Shown here: positions 53,199-62,913 of the stretch, one piece after another
Layout of the letters: the number at the start of each line of letters is the position of its first letter
How positions within the stretch are numbered: the stretch's first letter is position 1
Notes under the pieces: model-generated
The model's database searches: none
Told to the model about the DNA's origin: nothing
What the model saw: only the letters and a program-made list of their open reading frames with translations
DNA from: Rhizobacter sp. OV335
GTDB taxonomy: Bacteria > Pseudomonadota > Gammaproteobacteria > Burkholderiales > Burkholderiaceae_C
Length of the DNA: 64,000 nt
NCBI RefSeq assembly: GCF_900142965.1
Contig: NZ_FRCQ01000024.1
Location: forward strand, 1 to 64,000
Reading direction: 5' to 3'
Made by a program: the position numbers and the translations under genes

Positions 53199-53588
53199 AT
53201 GTCGCAATGGCGCAAGAAGACCCCCGACGAAACCTACTCGACCGACGAGGTCGAGGCCCGCCTGAAGGCCGAGCTGCCGAACTGGTTCCTCGAAGACGGC
53301 TGGATCCGCCGCAAGTACAAGACCGGTGGCTGGAAAGGCACGCTGATGGTGGTGAACACCGTCGGCCACCTCGCCGAAGCGGCCTGGCACCACCCGGACC
53401 TCACGGTCTCGTTCGCCTTCGTCACCGTGAAGCTGATGAACCACGCGGCCAAGGGCATCACCGACAAGGATTTCGCGCTCGCCGCGAAGATCGAGGAGGT
53501 GGTGATGTGGCGGCCCGGCGCGGACGAAGGCTCGGCGCTGGAAGGCACGCCCGACGATCCGCGCTTCAAGTACATCAAGTACGACTGA
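53199..53588 (+). CDS. Pterin-4a-carbinolamine dehydratase-like protein
   Basis: 129 residues from ATG 53199 with GAGGAG 7 bases upstream. DCoH fold: WFLEDGWIRRKYKTGGWKGTL, NTVGHLAEAAWHHPDLTVSFAFVTVKL with the HHP active-site motif, and a C-terminal extension (KYIKYD). Such genes are regular members of bacterial H4MPT clusters, where the exact step is not fixed. First gene of the H4MPT block. Confidence 0.9.
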   Translation: MSQWRKKTPDETYSTDEVEARLKAELPNWFLEDGWIRRKYKTGGWKGTLMVVNTVGHLAEAAWHHPDLTVSFAFVTVKLMNHAAKGITDKDFALAAKIEEVVMWRPGADEGSALEGTPDDPRFKYIKYD

Positions 53589-53704
53589 AGCCGCCGCAGG
53601 ACACTGTGTCCCCCGGCCGGGACAGGCGCGCGCTGCCGCGCACCTTCCGCCCCGCTTTTCCGGGGTAAACCCCAGCGGAACGGCGCTTGCTTACCCAGGC
53701 TCCG

Positions 53705-54703
53705 ATGCCTGTCACCGCCGCCGACCCCCACCGCCTGCTGACGCTTCGCGCGCCGGGCCGATTGCACCTCGGGTTCCTCGATCCAGCCGGCACGCTGGGC
53801 CGCCGCTTCGGCAGCCTGGGGCTGGTGATCGACGGCCTCGCGACCGAGGTCGCGCTGAGCAGCGCAGCGGTCGACGAGGTGGTGACCGGGGAGCCCGCCG
53901 CGCAGGCCGAGATCGAGCGCGCCACCCGCTTCCTGCACCTGCTGCGCGAGCACACCGGCCTGCGGGCGCCGCTGCGCCTGCAGCTCACGCGCGTGCTGCC
54001 GCCGCATGCGGGCTTCGGCTCGGGCACGCAGCTCGCGCTGGCCATCGGCCGGGTGTTCGCGCACTGGCACGGCCTGGCGCTCGGCAGCGCGACGCTCGCG
54101 CAGTGGCTGGCGCGCGGGCTGCGCTCGGGCATCGGCATCGCCGGCTTCGACCAGGGCGGCCTGCTGCTCGATGGCGGCCCCGGCCCCGACGGCCTGCCGG
54201 CACCGCTGCTGTCGCGCATCGCCTTCCCGGCCGCCTGGCGCGTCATCGTGGTCCAGGACGATCGCCACCGCGGCCTGTCGGGCCCGCAGGAGAAGCAGGC
54301 CATCGCGACGCTGCCGCCCTTGCCGCAGGCGCTGTCTGCCGACATCTGCCACCAGGTGCTGATGCGCGTGCTGCCCGGTGCCGCGAGCGGTGAGTTCGCG
54401 CTGTTCGCGGCCGGCATCAACCGCGTGCAGCAACTGCTCGGCGAGCACTTCGCGCCGGCCCAAGGCGGCGCGTACACCAGCGCCGCAGTCGGCCGCATCG
54501 TGCAGGCCATCGACGGCGCCGCCATCGGCCAGAGCTCGTGGGGGCCGACCGGCTTCGCGATCCTGCCGTCGCAGGCCGCCGCAGAGGCCGCGGTGCAGGC
54601 GCTGCGAGCCACGCGCGCGCTCGAACCCGGCCTCACGCTGAGCATCGTCGCCGGCCTCAACCGCGGCGCGCTGCTCAGCGAGCACGCCTGCGAACCGCAT
54701 TGA
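53705..54703 (+). CDS. mptG: Beta-ribofuranosylaminobenzene 5'-phosphate synthase
   Basis: Commits 4-aminobenzoate and PRPP to methanopterin synthesis. 332 residues from ATG 53705. GHMP-kinase-like: LRAPGRLHLGFLDPAGTLGRRFG, the glycine-rich VLPPHAGFGSGTQLALAIGR and GGLLLDGGPGP. Presence of this enzyme identifies H4MPT biosynthesis specifically. 31 bases before mtdB. Confidence 0.94.
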   Translation: MPVTAADPHRLLTLRAPGRLHLGFLDPAGTLGRRFGSLGLVIDGLATEVALSSAAVDEVVTGEPAAQAEIERATRFLHLLREHTGLRAPLRLQLTRVLPPHAGFGSGTQLALAIGRVFAHWHGLALGSATLAQWLARGLRSGIGIAGFDQGGLLLDGGPGPDGLPAPLLSRIAFPAAWRVIVVQDDRHRGLSGPQEKQAIATLPPLPQALSADICHQVLMRVLPGAASGEFALFAAGINRVQQLLGEHFAPAQGGAYTSAAVGRIVQAIDGAAIGQSSWGPTGFAILPSQAAAEAAVQALRATRALEPGLTLSIVAGLNRGALLSEHACEPH

Positions 54704-54734
54704 CCCGATCGACAGCACGACCCCGGAGCTCGCG

Positions 54735-55658
54735 ATGGAACGTCCCTACATCCTCCACCTGTTCACCCCGGGCCGGCAGGCCAGCCCGTTCGACGTCAAC
54801 ATGGCGGCCGACGCCGGCTACCAGGTGATCGCACCCTACTGCGAGGTCGATCTCGACGGCATCGCCGCGCTGACGCAGGACGCGATCTTCTCGCGCGGTC
54901 CGAAGGGTGTCGCGCGCACCGGCCTCTTCATCGGCGGGCGCAACGCGATGCTTGCGACCGACATGCTCGAGCGCGCCCGCGCCGCGATGGTCAAGCCCTT
55001 CGTCGTGTCGGTGATGGCCGACCCGAGCGGCGCCTACACCACGGCCGCGGCGATGGTCGCCTGCACCGAGGCCGCGCTGCAGAAGCAGCATGGGTTCGGC
55101 CTGACCGGCCTGCGCGTGGTGGTGCTCGGCGGGCTGGGCCCGGTGGGCCGCATCGCGGGCGTGATCGCCGCGCAGGCCGGCGCGCTCGTCTCGTTGTCCA
55201 GCCGCAGCGGTGCGGCCGCGGCCGAAGCCGCCGCACATGAAACCGCCACGCGCTTCGGCGTCACGCTGCATGGCGTCTCGGGCGCCGACCCTGCGGCCGT
55301 GCGCGCATCGCTTGCCGACGCCGACGTGGTGCTCGCCTGCGCCGCGGCCGGCGTGCAGGTGGTCTCGGCCGACGACCTGAAGCAGGCCCGCCGGCTGAAG
55401 GTGGCGGCCGATGTCAACGCCGTGCCGCCGGAGGGCATCGCCGGTGTCGGCGTGATGGACGACGGCAAGGCGCTGGCCGGCAGCACGGCGGTCGGCATCG
55501 GCGCGCTCGCGGTCGGCAACGTGAAGTACCAGACGCAGCACCGCCTGCTGGTGCAGATGCGCGAGTCCGACAAGAAGGCGCTGGTGCTCGGTTTTCCGGA
55601 GGCGTTCGCGACCGCGCGCGCGTTCCTCGCGGAGCGTGCGGCCGGCGACGCCTCGTGA
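54735..55658 (+). CDS. mtdB: Methylene-H4MPT dehydrogenase MtdB
   Basis: Oxidises methylene-H4MPT with NAD(P). 307 residues. N-terminal ILHLFTPGRQASPFDVNMAADAGY for the pterin, TGLFIGGRNAM, and a Rossmann dinucleotide loop VVVLGGLGPVGRIAG near 130-143 followed by SLSSRS for NADP. Stop overlaps the next gene by 4 bases. Confidence 0.95.
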   Translation: MERPYILHLFTPGRQASPFDVNMAADAGYQVIAPYCEVDLDGIAALTQDAIFSRGPKGVARTGLFIGGRNAMLATDMLERARAAMVKPFVVSVMADPSGAYTTAAAMVACTEAALQKQHGFGLTGLRVVVLGGLGPVGRIAGVIAAQAGALVSLSSRSGAAAAEAAAHETATRFGVTLHGVSGADPAAVRASLADADVVLACAAAGVQVVSADDLKQARRLKVAADVNAVPPEGIAGVGVMDDGKALAGSTAVGIGALAVGNVKYQTQHRLLVQMRESDKKALVLGFPEAFATARAFLAERAAGDAS

Positions 55659-56800
55659 AGGGCGTGCAGGACACGATCGCCGTGGCCGCGCTGTCCGCCC
55701 GCATGATGGCCGAAGCCGCGGTGCGCGACGGCTTCGAGGTGGTCGCGCTCGACCTGTTCGGCGATGCCGACACGCGCGCCGCCGCGTCGCAGTGGATCAG
55801 CCTCGGCGAGCCGGCGTCGCTCGAGATCGACGATGCGCTGACGCTGTCGGCCTTGCGCGAACTGGCGCGCCGCGGCGACGTCAGCGGCTGGATCGCCGGC
55901 AGCGGCTTCGAAGGCCGGCCGCGCCTGCTGGCCGAAGGCGCGCAGCTGCTGCCGCTGATCGGCACGCCGGTGTCTGCCGTGTGCCGCGTGCGCGACCCGG
56001 CGCTCTTCTTCGACCTGCTCGCGTCGCACGGCATCCGGCATCCGCCGGTGCGGCTCGGCGCCCTGGCGCGTTCGCTGCCCGACGACGGCGCGCGCTGGCT
56101 GGTGAAGGACGCCCTCGGCAGCGGCGGCTGGCAGGTGCGCGTCGCGACGCCGGGGCAATTGGCCGAGCTGCCGGCGCAGCACTACCTGCAGCAGGAAGCG
56201 CCCGGCGTGCCGATGTCGGCCACCTTCGTCGCGAACGGGCGCCAGGCCGTCATCCTCGGCTTCAACGAGCTGACGGTGCGCCGCTTCGGCACGCGGCCGT
56301 TCGTGTTCTGCGGTGTCGTCGGACCGGTTGCGCTGGGCACCCTCGCCGCCTCGCGCGTGCAGGCCGCCGTGCGCGCGCTGACCACCGGCTTCGAGCTGCG
56401 CGGCCTGTGCAGCCTCGATTTCATGCGCGATGGCGACGAGATCGCGGTGCTCGAGGTCAACCCGCGCCCACCTGCCAGCCTGGCCTTGTACGGCGCCGGC
56501 GCGATGGCGGCCCATGTGCAGGCCTGCCTGCACGGCGTGCTGCCGCCCCCTCCGACGCCGACGCGGGTCGAGGGCCTGGAGATCGTGTTCGCGCGCCACG
56601 GCGGGCAGGTCGATGCAGCGCTGGCGCAGCGCCTCGCCAGCCGGCCCGACACGCACGACCACCCTCACGCCGGCACGCGCTTCGCGGCCGGTGACCCGCT
56701 GTGCAGCCTGAGCGCTCACGGCGCCGATGCCGATGCGGTGCGCGCCACCCTGCACCAGGCGCGCGAGGCCTTGCTGGATTCCCTGGAGACAAGCCCATGA
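55655..56800 (+). CDS. ATP-grasp protein of the H4MPT cluster
   Basis: 381 residues. ATP-grasp core: GARWLVKDALGSGGWQVRV (lysine and glycine loop near 150), QQEAPGVPMSATFVA and DGDEIAVLEVNPRPPASLALYGAG (metal-binding Glu/Asn). A C-terminal ~90-residue tail contains HDHPHAGTRFAAGDPL. Equivalent genes recur in bacterial H4MPT clusters; the amide or peptide bond it makes is not established. Overlaps mtdB and mch by 4 bases each. Confidence 0.87.
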   Translation: MKGVQDTIAVAALSARMMAEAAVRDGFEVVALDLFGDADTRAAASQWISLGEPASLEIDDALTLSALRELARRGDVSGWIAGSGFEGRPRLLAEGAQLLPLIGTPVSAVCRVRDPALFFDLLASHGIRHPPVRLGALARSLPDDGARWLVKDALGSGGWQVRVATPGQLAELPAQHYLQQEAPGVPMSATFVANGRQAVILGFNELTVRRFGTRPFVFCGVVGPVALGTLAASRVQAAVRALTTGFELRGLCSLDFMRDGDEIAVLEVNPRPPASLALYGAGAMAAHVQACLHGVLPPPPTPTRVEGLEIVFARHGGQVDAALAQRLASRPDTHDHPHAGTRFAAGDPLCSLSAHGADADAVRATLHQAREALLDSLETSP

Positions 56801-57774
56801 CCGAACTCAGCGTCAACACGCGGGCGCGTCCGCTGGTCGAGCGCCTCATCGGCGACGCCGACGCGCTGCAGGTGGCGGTGCGCCGCGACGAGCGCGGCGT
56901 GTGCATCGTCGATGCCGGCATAGGCGTGCGCGGCAGCATCGCCGCCGGCCTGCTGGTCGGCGAGATCTGCATGGGCGGGCTGGGCCAGGTCGGGCTGCAG
57001 GCCGGCGAGCGGCACGGCTGGCCGACCTGGATCGAGGTGCGCAGCTCGCAACCGGTGCTGGCCTGCCTGGGCAGCCAGTACGCCGGCTGGAGCCTCGCGG
57101 CGACGAAGGAAGAGACCGGCGGCAAGAAGTTCTTCTCGCTCGGCTCGGGCCCGGCGCGCGCGCTGGCCGGCAAGGAAGACCTGTTCAACGAACTCGGCTA
57201 CCGCGACCATGCCGACTGCGGCGTGCTGGTGATGGAGGTCGACCGGCCGCCGCCGACGGTGATCGTCGACAAGCTGCTGCACGACTGCGCGCTGAAGGCC
57301 GACGGGTTGACGATCGTGCTGACGCCGACCACCAGCCTCGCCGGCACCACGCAGATCGTCGCGCGCGTGCTGGAGACCGCTTTGCACAAGGCGCACACGC
57401 TGGGCTTTGCGCTGGCGCACGTCGTCGAGGGCGTGGCGACTGCGCCGCTGCCGTCGCCGACGCCCGACGGCGCGCAGGCGATGGGCCGCACGAACGACGC
57501 GATCCTGTACGGCGGCCAGGTGCACCTGGCGGTGCGCGGCGACGATGCGGCGGCGCGCGCGCTGGCGCTGGCGCTGCCGTCCACCAACTCGCGCGACCAC
57601 GGCCGCTCGTTCGCCGACATCTTCAAGGAGGCCGGCTACGACTTCTACAAGATCGACCCCGGCCTGTTCGCGCCGGCCGAGGTGTGGGTCAGCAACCTCG
57701 ACAGCGGCAACACCTGGCATGGCGGTGCGCTGAACATGGCGCTGCTGCGGCAGCTCTGGTTGCAGGAGGCGTGA
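56797..57774 (+). CDS. mch: Methenyl-H4MPT cyclohydrolase
   Basis: Hydrolyses methenyl-H4MPT to formyl-H4MPT. 325 residues. SVNTRARPLVERLI, DAGIGVRGSIAAGLLVGEICMGGLG, KFFSLGSGPARALAGKE and GGQVHLAVRG are hallmark segments of Mch. The start overlaps the ATP-grasp stop by 4 bases and its stop shares one base with the next ATG. Confidence 0.97.
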   Translation: MTELSVNTRARPLVERLIGDADALQVAVRRDERGVCIVDAGIGVRGSIAAGLLVGEICMGGLGQVGLQAGERHGWPTWIEVRSSQPVLACLGSQYAGWSLAATKEETGGKKFFSLGSGPARALAGKEDLFNELGYRDHADCGVLVMEVDRPPPTVIVDKLLHDCALKADGLTIVLTPTTSLAGTTQIVARVLETALHKAHTLGFALAHVVEGVATAPLPSPTPDGAQAMGRTNDAILYGGQVHLAVRGDDAAARALALALPSTNSRDHGRSFADIFKEAGYDFYKIDPGLFAPAEVWVSNLDSGNTWHGGALNMALLRQLWLQEA

Positions 57775-58721
57775 TGCGCGTCGCGATCATGACCGACGAG
57801 GTCGGCTGGCACACCCGGCAGTTGCAGGGCGCCTTGCGTGCGCGCGGTGCGGTCGGGCGCTGCATCGACCTCGCCGATTGCCACATCGACACCACGCTCG
57901 CGTGGCACGGCCTGTCGCTGCCCGGCTTCGGCCGCGCGCTGCCCGACGCGGTGCTGGTGCGCGGCCTGGCGGGCGGCAGCTTCGAGCAGGTCACCAAGCG
58001 GCTCGGCGTGCTGCATGCGCTGCGCGAACTCGGCGTGCCGGTCTACAACGATGCGCGGGCCATCGAGCGCAGCGTCGACAAGTCGATGACCAGCCTGCTG
58101 CTGCATGCGGCCGGCGTGCCGACGCCTCCCACCTGGGCCACCGAATCGCAGGCGCAGGCCCAACGCATCGCGATGCGCGAAGGCGCGGCCGGCCATGCGC
58201 TGGTGCTGAAGCCGCTGTTCGGCTCGCAGGGCAAGGGGCTGCAGCTGGTCGGCGAGGTCGACGGCGTGCACCACGCGCTGCCGCCGCTCGACAAGGGCTT
58301 CGGTTCGCTCGCCTACCTGCAGCGCTTCGTGCCGGCGACCACGGCGCCCGGCTTCGACTGGCGCGTGCTGGTGGTGGGCGGCAACGCGATCGCCGCGATG
58401 CGCCGCGTCAGTTCGCACTGGATCCACAACGTCGCGCAAGGCGCGCGCTGCGAACCGGCCGAGCTGACGCCCGGCCTCGCGCAACTGGCCGAGCAGGCCG
58501 CGGCGGCGCTGGACATGGACTACGCCGGTGTCGACCTGATCCCGTCGGCGCAGGGCACGCAGGTGATCGAGGTCAACGGCGTCGCGGCCTGGCAGGGCTT
58601 GCAGCGGGTGACCGGGTTCAGCATCGCGCGGGCGATCGTCGACGACCTGCTCGACCGCAAGTGCGCGGTGCAAAACACGGTGCAGCACGCGGCGCAGCGC
58701 GCACTCGGCGACGCGGCGTGA
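57774..58721 (+). CDS. RimK/MptN-like ATP-grasp ligase
   Basis: 315 residues from ATG 57774. RimK-type ATP-grasp: VLVRGLAGGSFEQVTKRLGVLHALRELG, VYNDARAIERSVDKSMTSLLL, LKPLFGSQGKGLQLV, FDWRVLVVGGNAIAAMRR and VDLIPSAQGTQVIEVNG with ligand residues. Archaeal MptN adds glutamate to H4MPT, so a similar tail-ligation role is likely but inferred. Overlaps the CitG-like gene by 4 bases. Confidence 0.88.
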   Translation: MRVAIMTDEVGWHTRQLQGALRARGAVGRCIDLADCHIDTTLAWHGLSLPGFGRALPDAVLVRGLAGGSFEQVTKRLGVLHALRELGVPVYNDARAIERSVDKSMTSLLLHAAGVPTPPTWATESQAQAQRIAMREGAAGHALVLKPLFGSQGKGLQLVGEVDGVHHALPPLDKGFGSLAYLQRFVPATTAPGFDWRVLVVGGNAIAAMRRVSSHWIHNVAQGARCEPAELTPGLAQLAEQAAAALDMDYAGVDLIPSAQGTQVIEVNGVAAWQGLQRVTGFSIARAIVDDLLDRKCAVQNTVQHAAQRALGDAA

Positions 58722-59608
58722 GCGTCGACCTGCCGACGGCGGTGGCGCGGGCGAAGGCCGCCTTCCTGTGCGCCTGCACGCTCGACGTGGCGGTGCGCAA
58801 GCCGGGCAACGTCAGCCTGCAGTCCGGCGGCCACCGCATGCAGGCGTCGCTGTTCATCGACAGCGCCACGGCCGCCGCCGGGCCGCTGTTCAGGCGCGGC
58901 GCAGGCGTTGGCGAGCGCATCGAGGCCGCGGTCGAGGCCAGCTGGTCGGTGGCGCACTGCAACACCAACCTCGGCATCCTGCTGTTGTGCGCGCCGGTCG
59001 CGGTGGCGGTGGAGCGATGGCCGGATGCAGTGACGCCGGCGGCCTTGTGCGATGCCATCGGCGAGGTGCTGGCGGGCCTGAGCCTGGCCGATGCCGCACA
59101 CGCCTACCGCGCGATCGCCCGCGCCAACCCCGGTGGCCTCGGCAAGGCACCAGCCGAAGACGTGCGCGCCGCGCCCAGCATCGACCTGCGCGCCGCGATG
59201 GCCTTGTCGGCCGGGCACGACCTGATCGCGCGGCAGTACCGCGACGGCTATGCCGACGTGTTCGGTGTCGCGCTGCCCGCGCTGGGTCCGGGCTTTGCAT
59301 GCCCGCAGGGGGCCGGTTGCATGTCGCCCGATGCAAGCACGACGGCGGCGGTGCAGCGGCTCTACATCGCGCTGCTCGGCAGCTTTTTCGATTCACACAT
59401 TGTCCGCAAACACGGCGAGGCGGTGGCACAGACTGTCATGACCGCGGCGCACGGCTGGCGCGGCGCCGCCGCAATGGACGGCGAGCCGGCCTGGGCAGCC
59501 TGGGACGAATCGCTGAAGGCACGGGGCATCAACCCCGGTACCAGCGCCGATTTGACGGTGGTCACGCTGATGATCGCCGGCCTCGCGGCGCGGTGGCACG
59601 GAACGTGA
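58718..59608 (+). CDS. CitG/MdcB-like triphosphoribosyl-dephospho-CoA synthase family protein
   Basis: 296 residues from GTG 58718. CitG fold: [53 protein letters not shown], and [20 protein letters not shown]. Citrate or malonate lyase genes are absent; this family instead recurs in H4MPT clusters, where a phosphoribosyl or nucleotide transfer in cofactor assembly is plausible (inference). Confidence 0.87.
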   Translation: MSVDLPTAVARAKAAFLCACTLDVAVRKPGNVSLQSGGHRMQASLFIDSATAAAGPLFRRGAGVGERIEAAVEASWSVAHCNTNLGILLLCAPVAVAVERWPDAVTPAALCDAIGEVLAGLSLADAAHAYRAIARANPGGLGKAPAEDVRAAPSIDLRAAMALSAGHDLIARQYRDGYADVFGVALPALGPGFACPQGAGCMSPDASTTAAVQRLYIALLGSFFDSHIVRKHGEAVAQTVMTAAHGWRGAAAMDGEPAWAAWDESLKARGINPGTSADLTVVTLMIAGLAARWHGT

Positions 59609-59623
59609 TAACAGCCGTGAAGC

Positions 59624-59640
59624 ATTGGCGCCTCGCCAAT
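59624..59640. promoter_or_regulatory. Inverted repeat before fae
   Basis: ATTGGCG-CCT-CGCCAAT, a perfect 7-bp palindromic site 57 bases before the fae ATG. Candidate operator or early mRNA stem for fae; AGGAG at 59681-59685 is the ribosome site. Confidence 0.45.
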
Positions 59641-59696
59641 GTCGGGAACGTCCCCAGTCACGTCCCCCAGAAACGCAAACAGGAGATGACACAGCC

Positions 59697-60206
59697 ATGG
59701 CCAAGATCGATCGCATGATGGTCGGGGAGTCGCTCGTCGGAGACGGCAATGAAGTTGCCCACATCGACCTGCTCATCGGGCCGCGCGGCAGCCCTGCCGA
59801 GAGCGCGTTCGCCAACGCACTGACCAACAACAAGGACGGCTTCACGTCGCTGCTCGCAGTGGTGGCCCCGAACCTGTTGACCAAGCCCGCGACCGTGATG
59901 TTCAACAAGGTCACCATCAAGGGCGCCAAGCAGGCGGTGCAAATGTTCGGTCCGGCCCAGCGCGGCGTCGCGATGGCGGTGGCGGACTGCGTCGAGGACG
60001 GCACCATCCCGATGGCGGAAGCCGACAATTTGTTCATCTGCGTCGGCGTCTTCATCCACTGGCTGGCCGAAGACGACAAGAAGATCCAGGACTACAACTA
60101 CCGCGCCGTCAAGGAGTCGATCAAGCGCGCGGTGGCCGGCTCGCCGACGGCCGAGGAAGTGGTCGCGAAGAAGGGGTCGAGCGCGCACCCGTTCGCTGCG
60201 GCCTGA
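59697..60206 (+). CDS. fae: Formaldehyde-activating enzyme
   Basis: Condenses formaldehyde with H4MPT to methylene-H4MPT. 169 residues from ATG 59697. [20 protein letters not shown] contains catalytic His22; [19 protein letters not shown] and the C-terminal [15 protein letters not shown] are typical. First cytoplasmic step after XoxF and normally very highly expressed. A REP half-unit follows its stop directly. Confidence 0.97.
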   Translation: MAKIDRMMVGESLVGDGNEVAHIDLLIGPRGSPAESAFANALTNNKDGFTSLLAVVAPNLLTKPATVMFNKVTIKGAKQAVQMFGPAQRGVAMAVADCVEDGTIPMAEADNLFICVGVFIHWLAEDDKKIQDYNYRAVKESIKRAVAGSPTAEEVVAKKGSSAHPFAAA

Positions 60207-60232
60207 CCCTTCGACAAGCTCAGGGTGAGCGG
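60207..60232. repeat. REP half-unit after fae, overlapping the folB-like 3' end
   Basis: CTTCGACAAGCTCAGGGTGA, one arm of the family, then GCGGGG. On the minus strand its TGA supplies the stop codon of the convergent aldolase gene (60222-60220). Confidence 0.8.
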
Positions 60233-60708
60233 GGGGTGGTGTCCGGCACCATCCCCGAACCGAGCAACTGCACGACGGTCGCCGAGCGGCCGATCATCGG
60301 CACCGGGCTTGCCACGCGCTCGATCTGCACGCCGACCGACGCCACGTCGGCGAACTTGCGCGGCTTGACGACCTTCACGCGGACCCAGCTGGCGCCGAAC
60401 TCGCCCAGCAGGATGTCGGCGATCGCCTCGGCCAGCGCCTCCAGCAGCTTCAGCTGGTGCTCGGCCAGCAGGCGCAGCAGGCGTTCGCGCACGACGCTGT
60501 AGTCGATGGTGTCGCCGATGCGGTCGGTGTCGCAGGCGCGTGCCCGCGGCACGCCGGCATGCACGTCGATCACCAGCGGCTGCGGGTGGTGGAACTCCGA
60601 CTCGTGGATGCCGATGACCGTTTCGCCGGTGAGGCCTTCGATGAAGATCAGGTCGAGCGGGAGCGGCGCGTCCGGGGCGGCGCTCGGGGTGCGGCTGGGA
60701 TGGGTCAT
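60220..60708 (-). CDS. folB: Dihydroneopterin aldolase (FolB-like)
   Basis: 162 residues from ATG 60708. Pterin aldolase fold: DLIFIEGLTGETVIGIHESEFHHPQPLVIDV-type start, DTIDYSVVRERLLRLL and LLEALAEAIADILL with the substrate Glu. Longer than usual FolB (about 120) by N- and C-terminal tails; the tail ends in a REP-derived stop. Likely supplies 6-hydroxymethyl pterin for H4MPT. Convergent with fae, divergent from the regulator. Confidence 0.88.
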   Translation of the reverse strand: MTHPSRTPSAAPDAPLPLDLIFIEGLTGETVIGIHESEFHHPQPLVIDVHAGVPRARACDTDRIGDTIDYSVVRERLLRLLAEHQLKLLEALAEAIADILLGEFGASWVRVKVVKPRKFADVASVGVQIERVASPVPMIGRSATVVQLLGSGMVPDTTPRSP

Positions 60709-60849
60709 CGGGTCTCCGGTGTTGTGGGGTGAGTCGATCCGACAAGCCCGCCGCAAAAAACGCGCCACGAGCGGGCCCCCTCGTTTCACCCGGTATGCAG
60801 GGCCCGGGATCGCACCAGAATCGGGGTCCTGCGTTACCAGGGAGCCCAC

Positions 60850-62913
60850 ATGACGCTGGTCTTGCGAACAGGCGACGATCGCCACGCCGAACATGTGATG
60901 GACGTGGTGCGAAGCGGCATCCACGATTCGGCGAACGACGTGGTGACGCAGTCGTGGAGCCGCTGCCTCAACGAGTACCGGCTGCACCCGGACAAGGCGC
61001 GCGAGCCGGCGGTGATCAGCCGTGCCGCGCTCGAGGAACGGCGCGAGCGCCAGGCCGACGTGATCGACTGCGCGCGCTACGAGATGACCACGCTGTACCA
61101 GCAGCTCGCCGATGCCGATTCGGCGGTGGTGCTGACCGACATCGACGGCGTGATCGTGCACATGGTGAGCTCCACCGAGTTCGCCGCCGAGATGGGCCCG
61201 CTCGGCCTGCGCCCCGGCGGCATGTGGAGCGAGACCGAGGCCGGCACCAACGGCATGGGCACCTGCCTGGCGGCCGCGGCACCGATCTCGGTGCGGCGCG
61301 AGGACCACTTCTTCACGCACTTCACCCAGCTCACCTGCTCGGCCGTGCCGGTGTTCGATCCGTCGGGCCACATCACCGCGGTGCTCGACGTCAGCAGCCG
61401 CTCCAGCATGATGCAGCAGCACCTGCTGGTGCTGCTGGGCATGACGGCGCGGATGATCGAGAACCGGCTGATCGACCGGCGCTTCCGCAACGCGCACCCG
61501 CTGCACTTCCACAGCCGGCCGGAGTTCGTCTACACGCTGCACGAGGGCAAGCTCGCGGTCGGCGACGACGGCCGCATCCTCGCGGCCAACCGCAGCGCGC
61601 TGTTCCAGCTCGGGCTGCAGTCGGTCGACGAGATCCGCTCGCGCCACATCGAGGACCTGTTCCAGAACTCGCTCGAAGACATGCTGCGGCGCAGCACGCA
61701 GTCGTCGTTCCACCCGATCGTGACCTTCCGCGCGAATGCGGCGCTGCGCTTCTTCGCGGTCGCGCGGCGGCCGGCCACCGAATCGGACTTGCCGTCGCAG
61801 GCGCTGGCCACGACGACCGTGCCGCGCCTCGCGCCCCGCACCGCGCTGCCGCGCCCGGCCGCGCAGACGCCGACCTTCAAGGACGCGCGGCTGGCCGCCC
61901 ACTTCGAGACGGCGCGCCGCGTGATCGCGCGCCAGACGCCGGTGCTGCTGTGCGGCGAGACCGGTTCCGGCAAGGAGGTGTTTGCCCGCGCGGTGCACGA
62001 AGCGAGCCCGCATGCGGGCGGCACGTTCGTCGCGATCAACTGCGCGAGCCTGCCGGAGACGCTGATCGAATCCGAGCTGTTCGGCTACCGCGCCGGCGCC
62101 TTCACCGGCGCGCAGCGCACCGGCCGGCGCGGCAAGATTTTGCAGGCCGACGGCGGCACGCTGTTCCTCGACGAGATCGCCGACATGCCGATCGACCTGC
62201 AGGCCCGCCTGCTGCGCGTGCTCGACGAGCGCCAGGTCACGCCGCTGGGCACCGAGGAGACGCACGCGGTGGACTTCCAGCTGATCAGCGCCAGCCACCA
62301 GCACCTGCCCGAGCTGGTGCGCGAAGGGCGCTTCCGCGAAGACCTGTACTACCGGCTGTCGGGCATCGAGCTGGTGCTGCCGGCGCTGCGCGAACGCAGC
62401 GACCGGCGCGAGTTGATCCGCAGCGTGCTCGAAGCCGAAGGCGGCCGCGGCACCACGCTGAGCGCCGAGGCCGAGCGCATGCTGATGGACTACGCCTGGC
62501 CCGGCAACATCCGCCAGCTGCGCCATGTGCTGCGCACCGCGGCGGCGCTGGCCGACGGCGACACCATCGTCTGCGCACACCTGCCGGCCTTGCAGGACAG
62601 TGCCGTGGCGGCAGCGCCGATGCATGCGGCGGCCAGCACCGCGCCGCTCGCGTTGCCGACACCGGTGACGACGATGCCGGCGCTGCCACCGGCGGGGTCG
62701 GCCGTGGGATCGGCGGCACAGGCAGGCGCCGAGCACCCGGCGGTGCCCTACAAACTGAATCCGATCCAGGCGAACGAACGGCAGGTGTTGCTGCAGATGC
62801 TGGAGCAGCACCGCTGGAACGTGAGCAATGTCGCCAAGGCGCTCGATGTCAGCCGAAACACCCTTTACCGCAAGCTCCACAAGCTCCACATCGAGATCTC
62901 GCATCCCGAGTGA
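60850..62913 (+). CDS. Sigma-54-dependent activator (AcoR-like)
   Basis: 687 residues. N-terminal GAF region ([34 protein letters not shown]), a PAS-like central part (near 235-310), an AAA+ domain with Walker [24 protein letters not shown] (the GAFTGA sigma-54 loop) and [10 protein letters not shown], and a Fis-type HTH ([21 protein letters not shown]). Such activators recur in H4MPT gene sets. Target promoters not identified. Divergent from folB; overlaps the flavoprotein gene. Confidence 0.94.
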   Translation: MTLVLRTGDDRHAEHVMDVVRSGIHDSANDVVTQSWSRCLNEYRLHPDKAREPAVISRAALEERRERQADVIDCARYEMTTLYQQLADADSAVVLTDIDGVIVHMVSSTEFAAEMGPLGLRPGGMWSETEAGTNGMGTCLAAAAPISVRREDHFFTHFTQLTCSAVPVFDPSGHITAVLDVSSRSSMMQQHLLVLLGMTARMIENRLIDRRFRNAHPLHFHSRPEFVYTLHEGKLAVGDDGRILAANRSALFQLGLQSVDEIRSRHIEDLFQNSLEDMLRRSTQSSFHPIVTFRANAALRFFAVARRPATESDLPSQALATTTVPRLAPRTALPRPAAQTPTFKDARLAAHFETARRVIARQTPVLLCGETGSGKEVFARAVHEASPHAGGTFVAINCASLPETLIESELFGYRAGAFTGAQRTGRRGKILQADGGTLFLDEIADMPIDLQARLLRVLDERQVTPLGTEETHAVDFQLISASHQHLPELVREGRFREDLYYRLSGIELVLPALRERSDRRELIRSVLEAEGGRGTTLSAEAERMLMDYAWPGNIRQLRHVLRTAAALADGDTIVCAHLPALQDSAVAAAPMHAAASTAPLALPTPVTTMPALPPAGSAVGSAAQAGAEHPAVPYKLNPIQANERQVLLQMLEQHRWNVSNVAKALDVSRNTLYRKLHKLHIEISHPE

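Noticed and set aside
58718-59608. Citrate-lyase or malonate-decarboxylase accessory gene
   Set aside because: No lyase subunits are nearby and the gene is embedded by overlap in the H4MPT operon.
59594-59610. TGGCACG (perfect -24 box of a sigma-54 promoter) before fae
   Set aside because: The -12 position reads TGA instead of TGC and the box lies in the 3' end of the CitG-like gene. Kept out of the features for lack of a GC dinucleotide at the right spacing.
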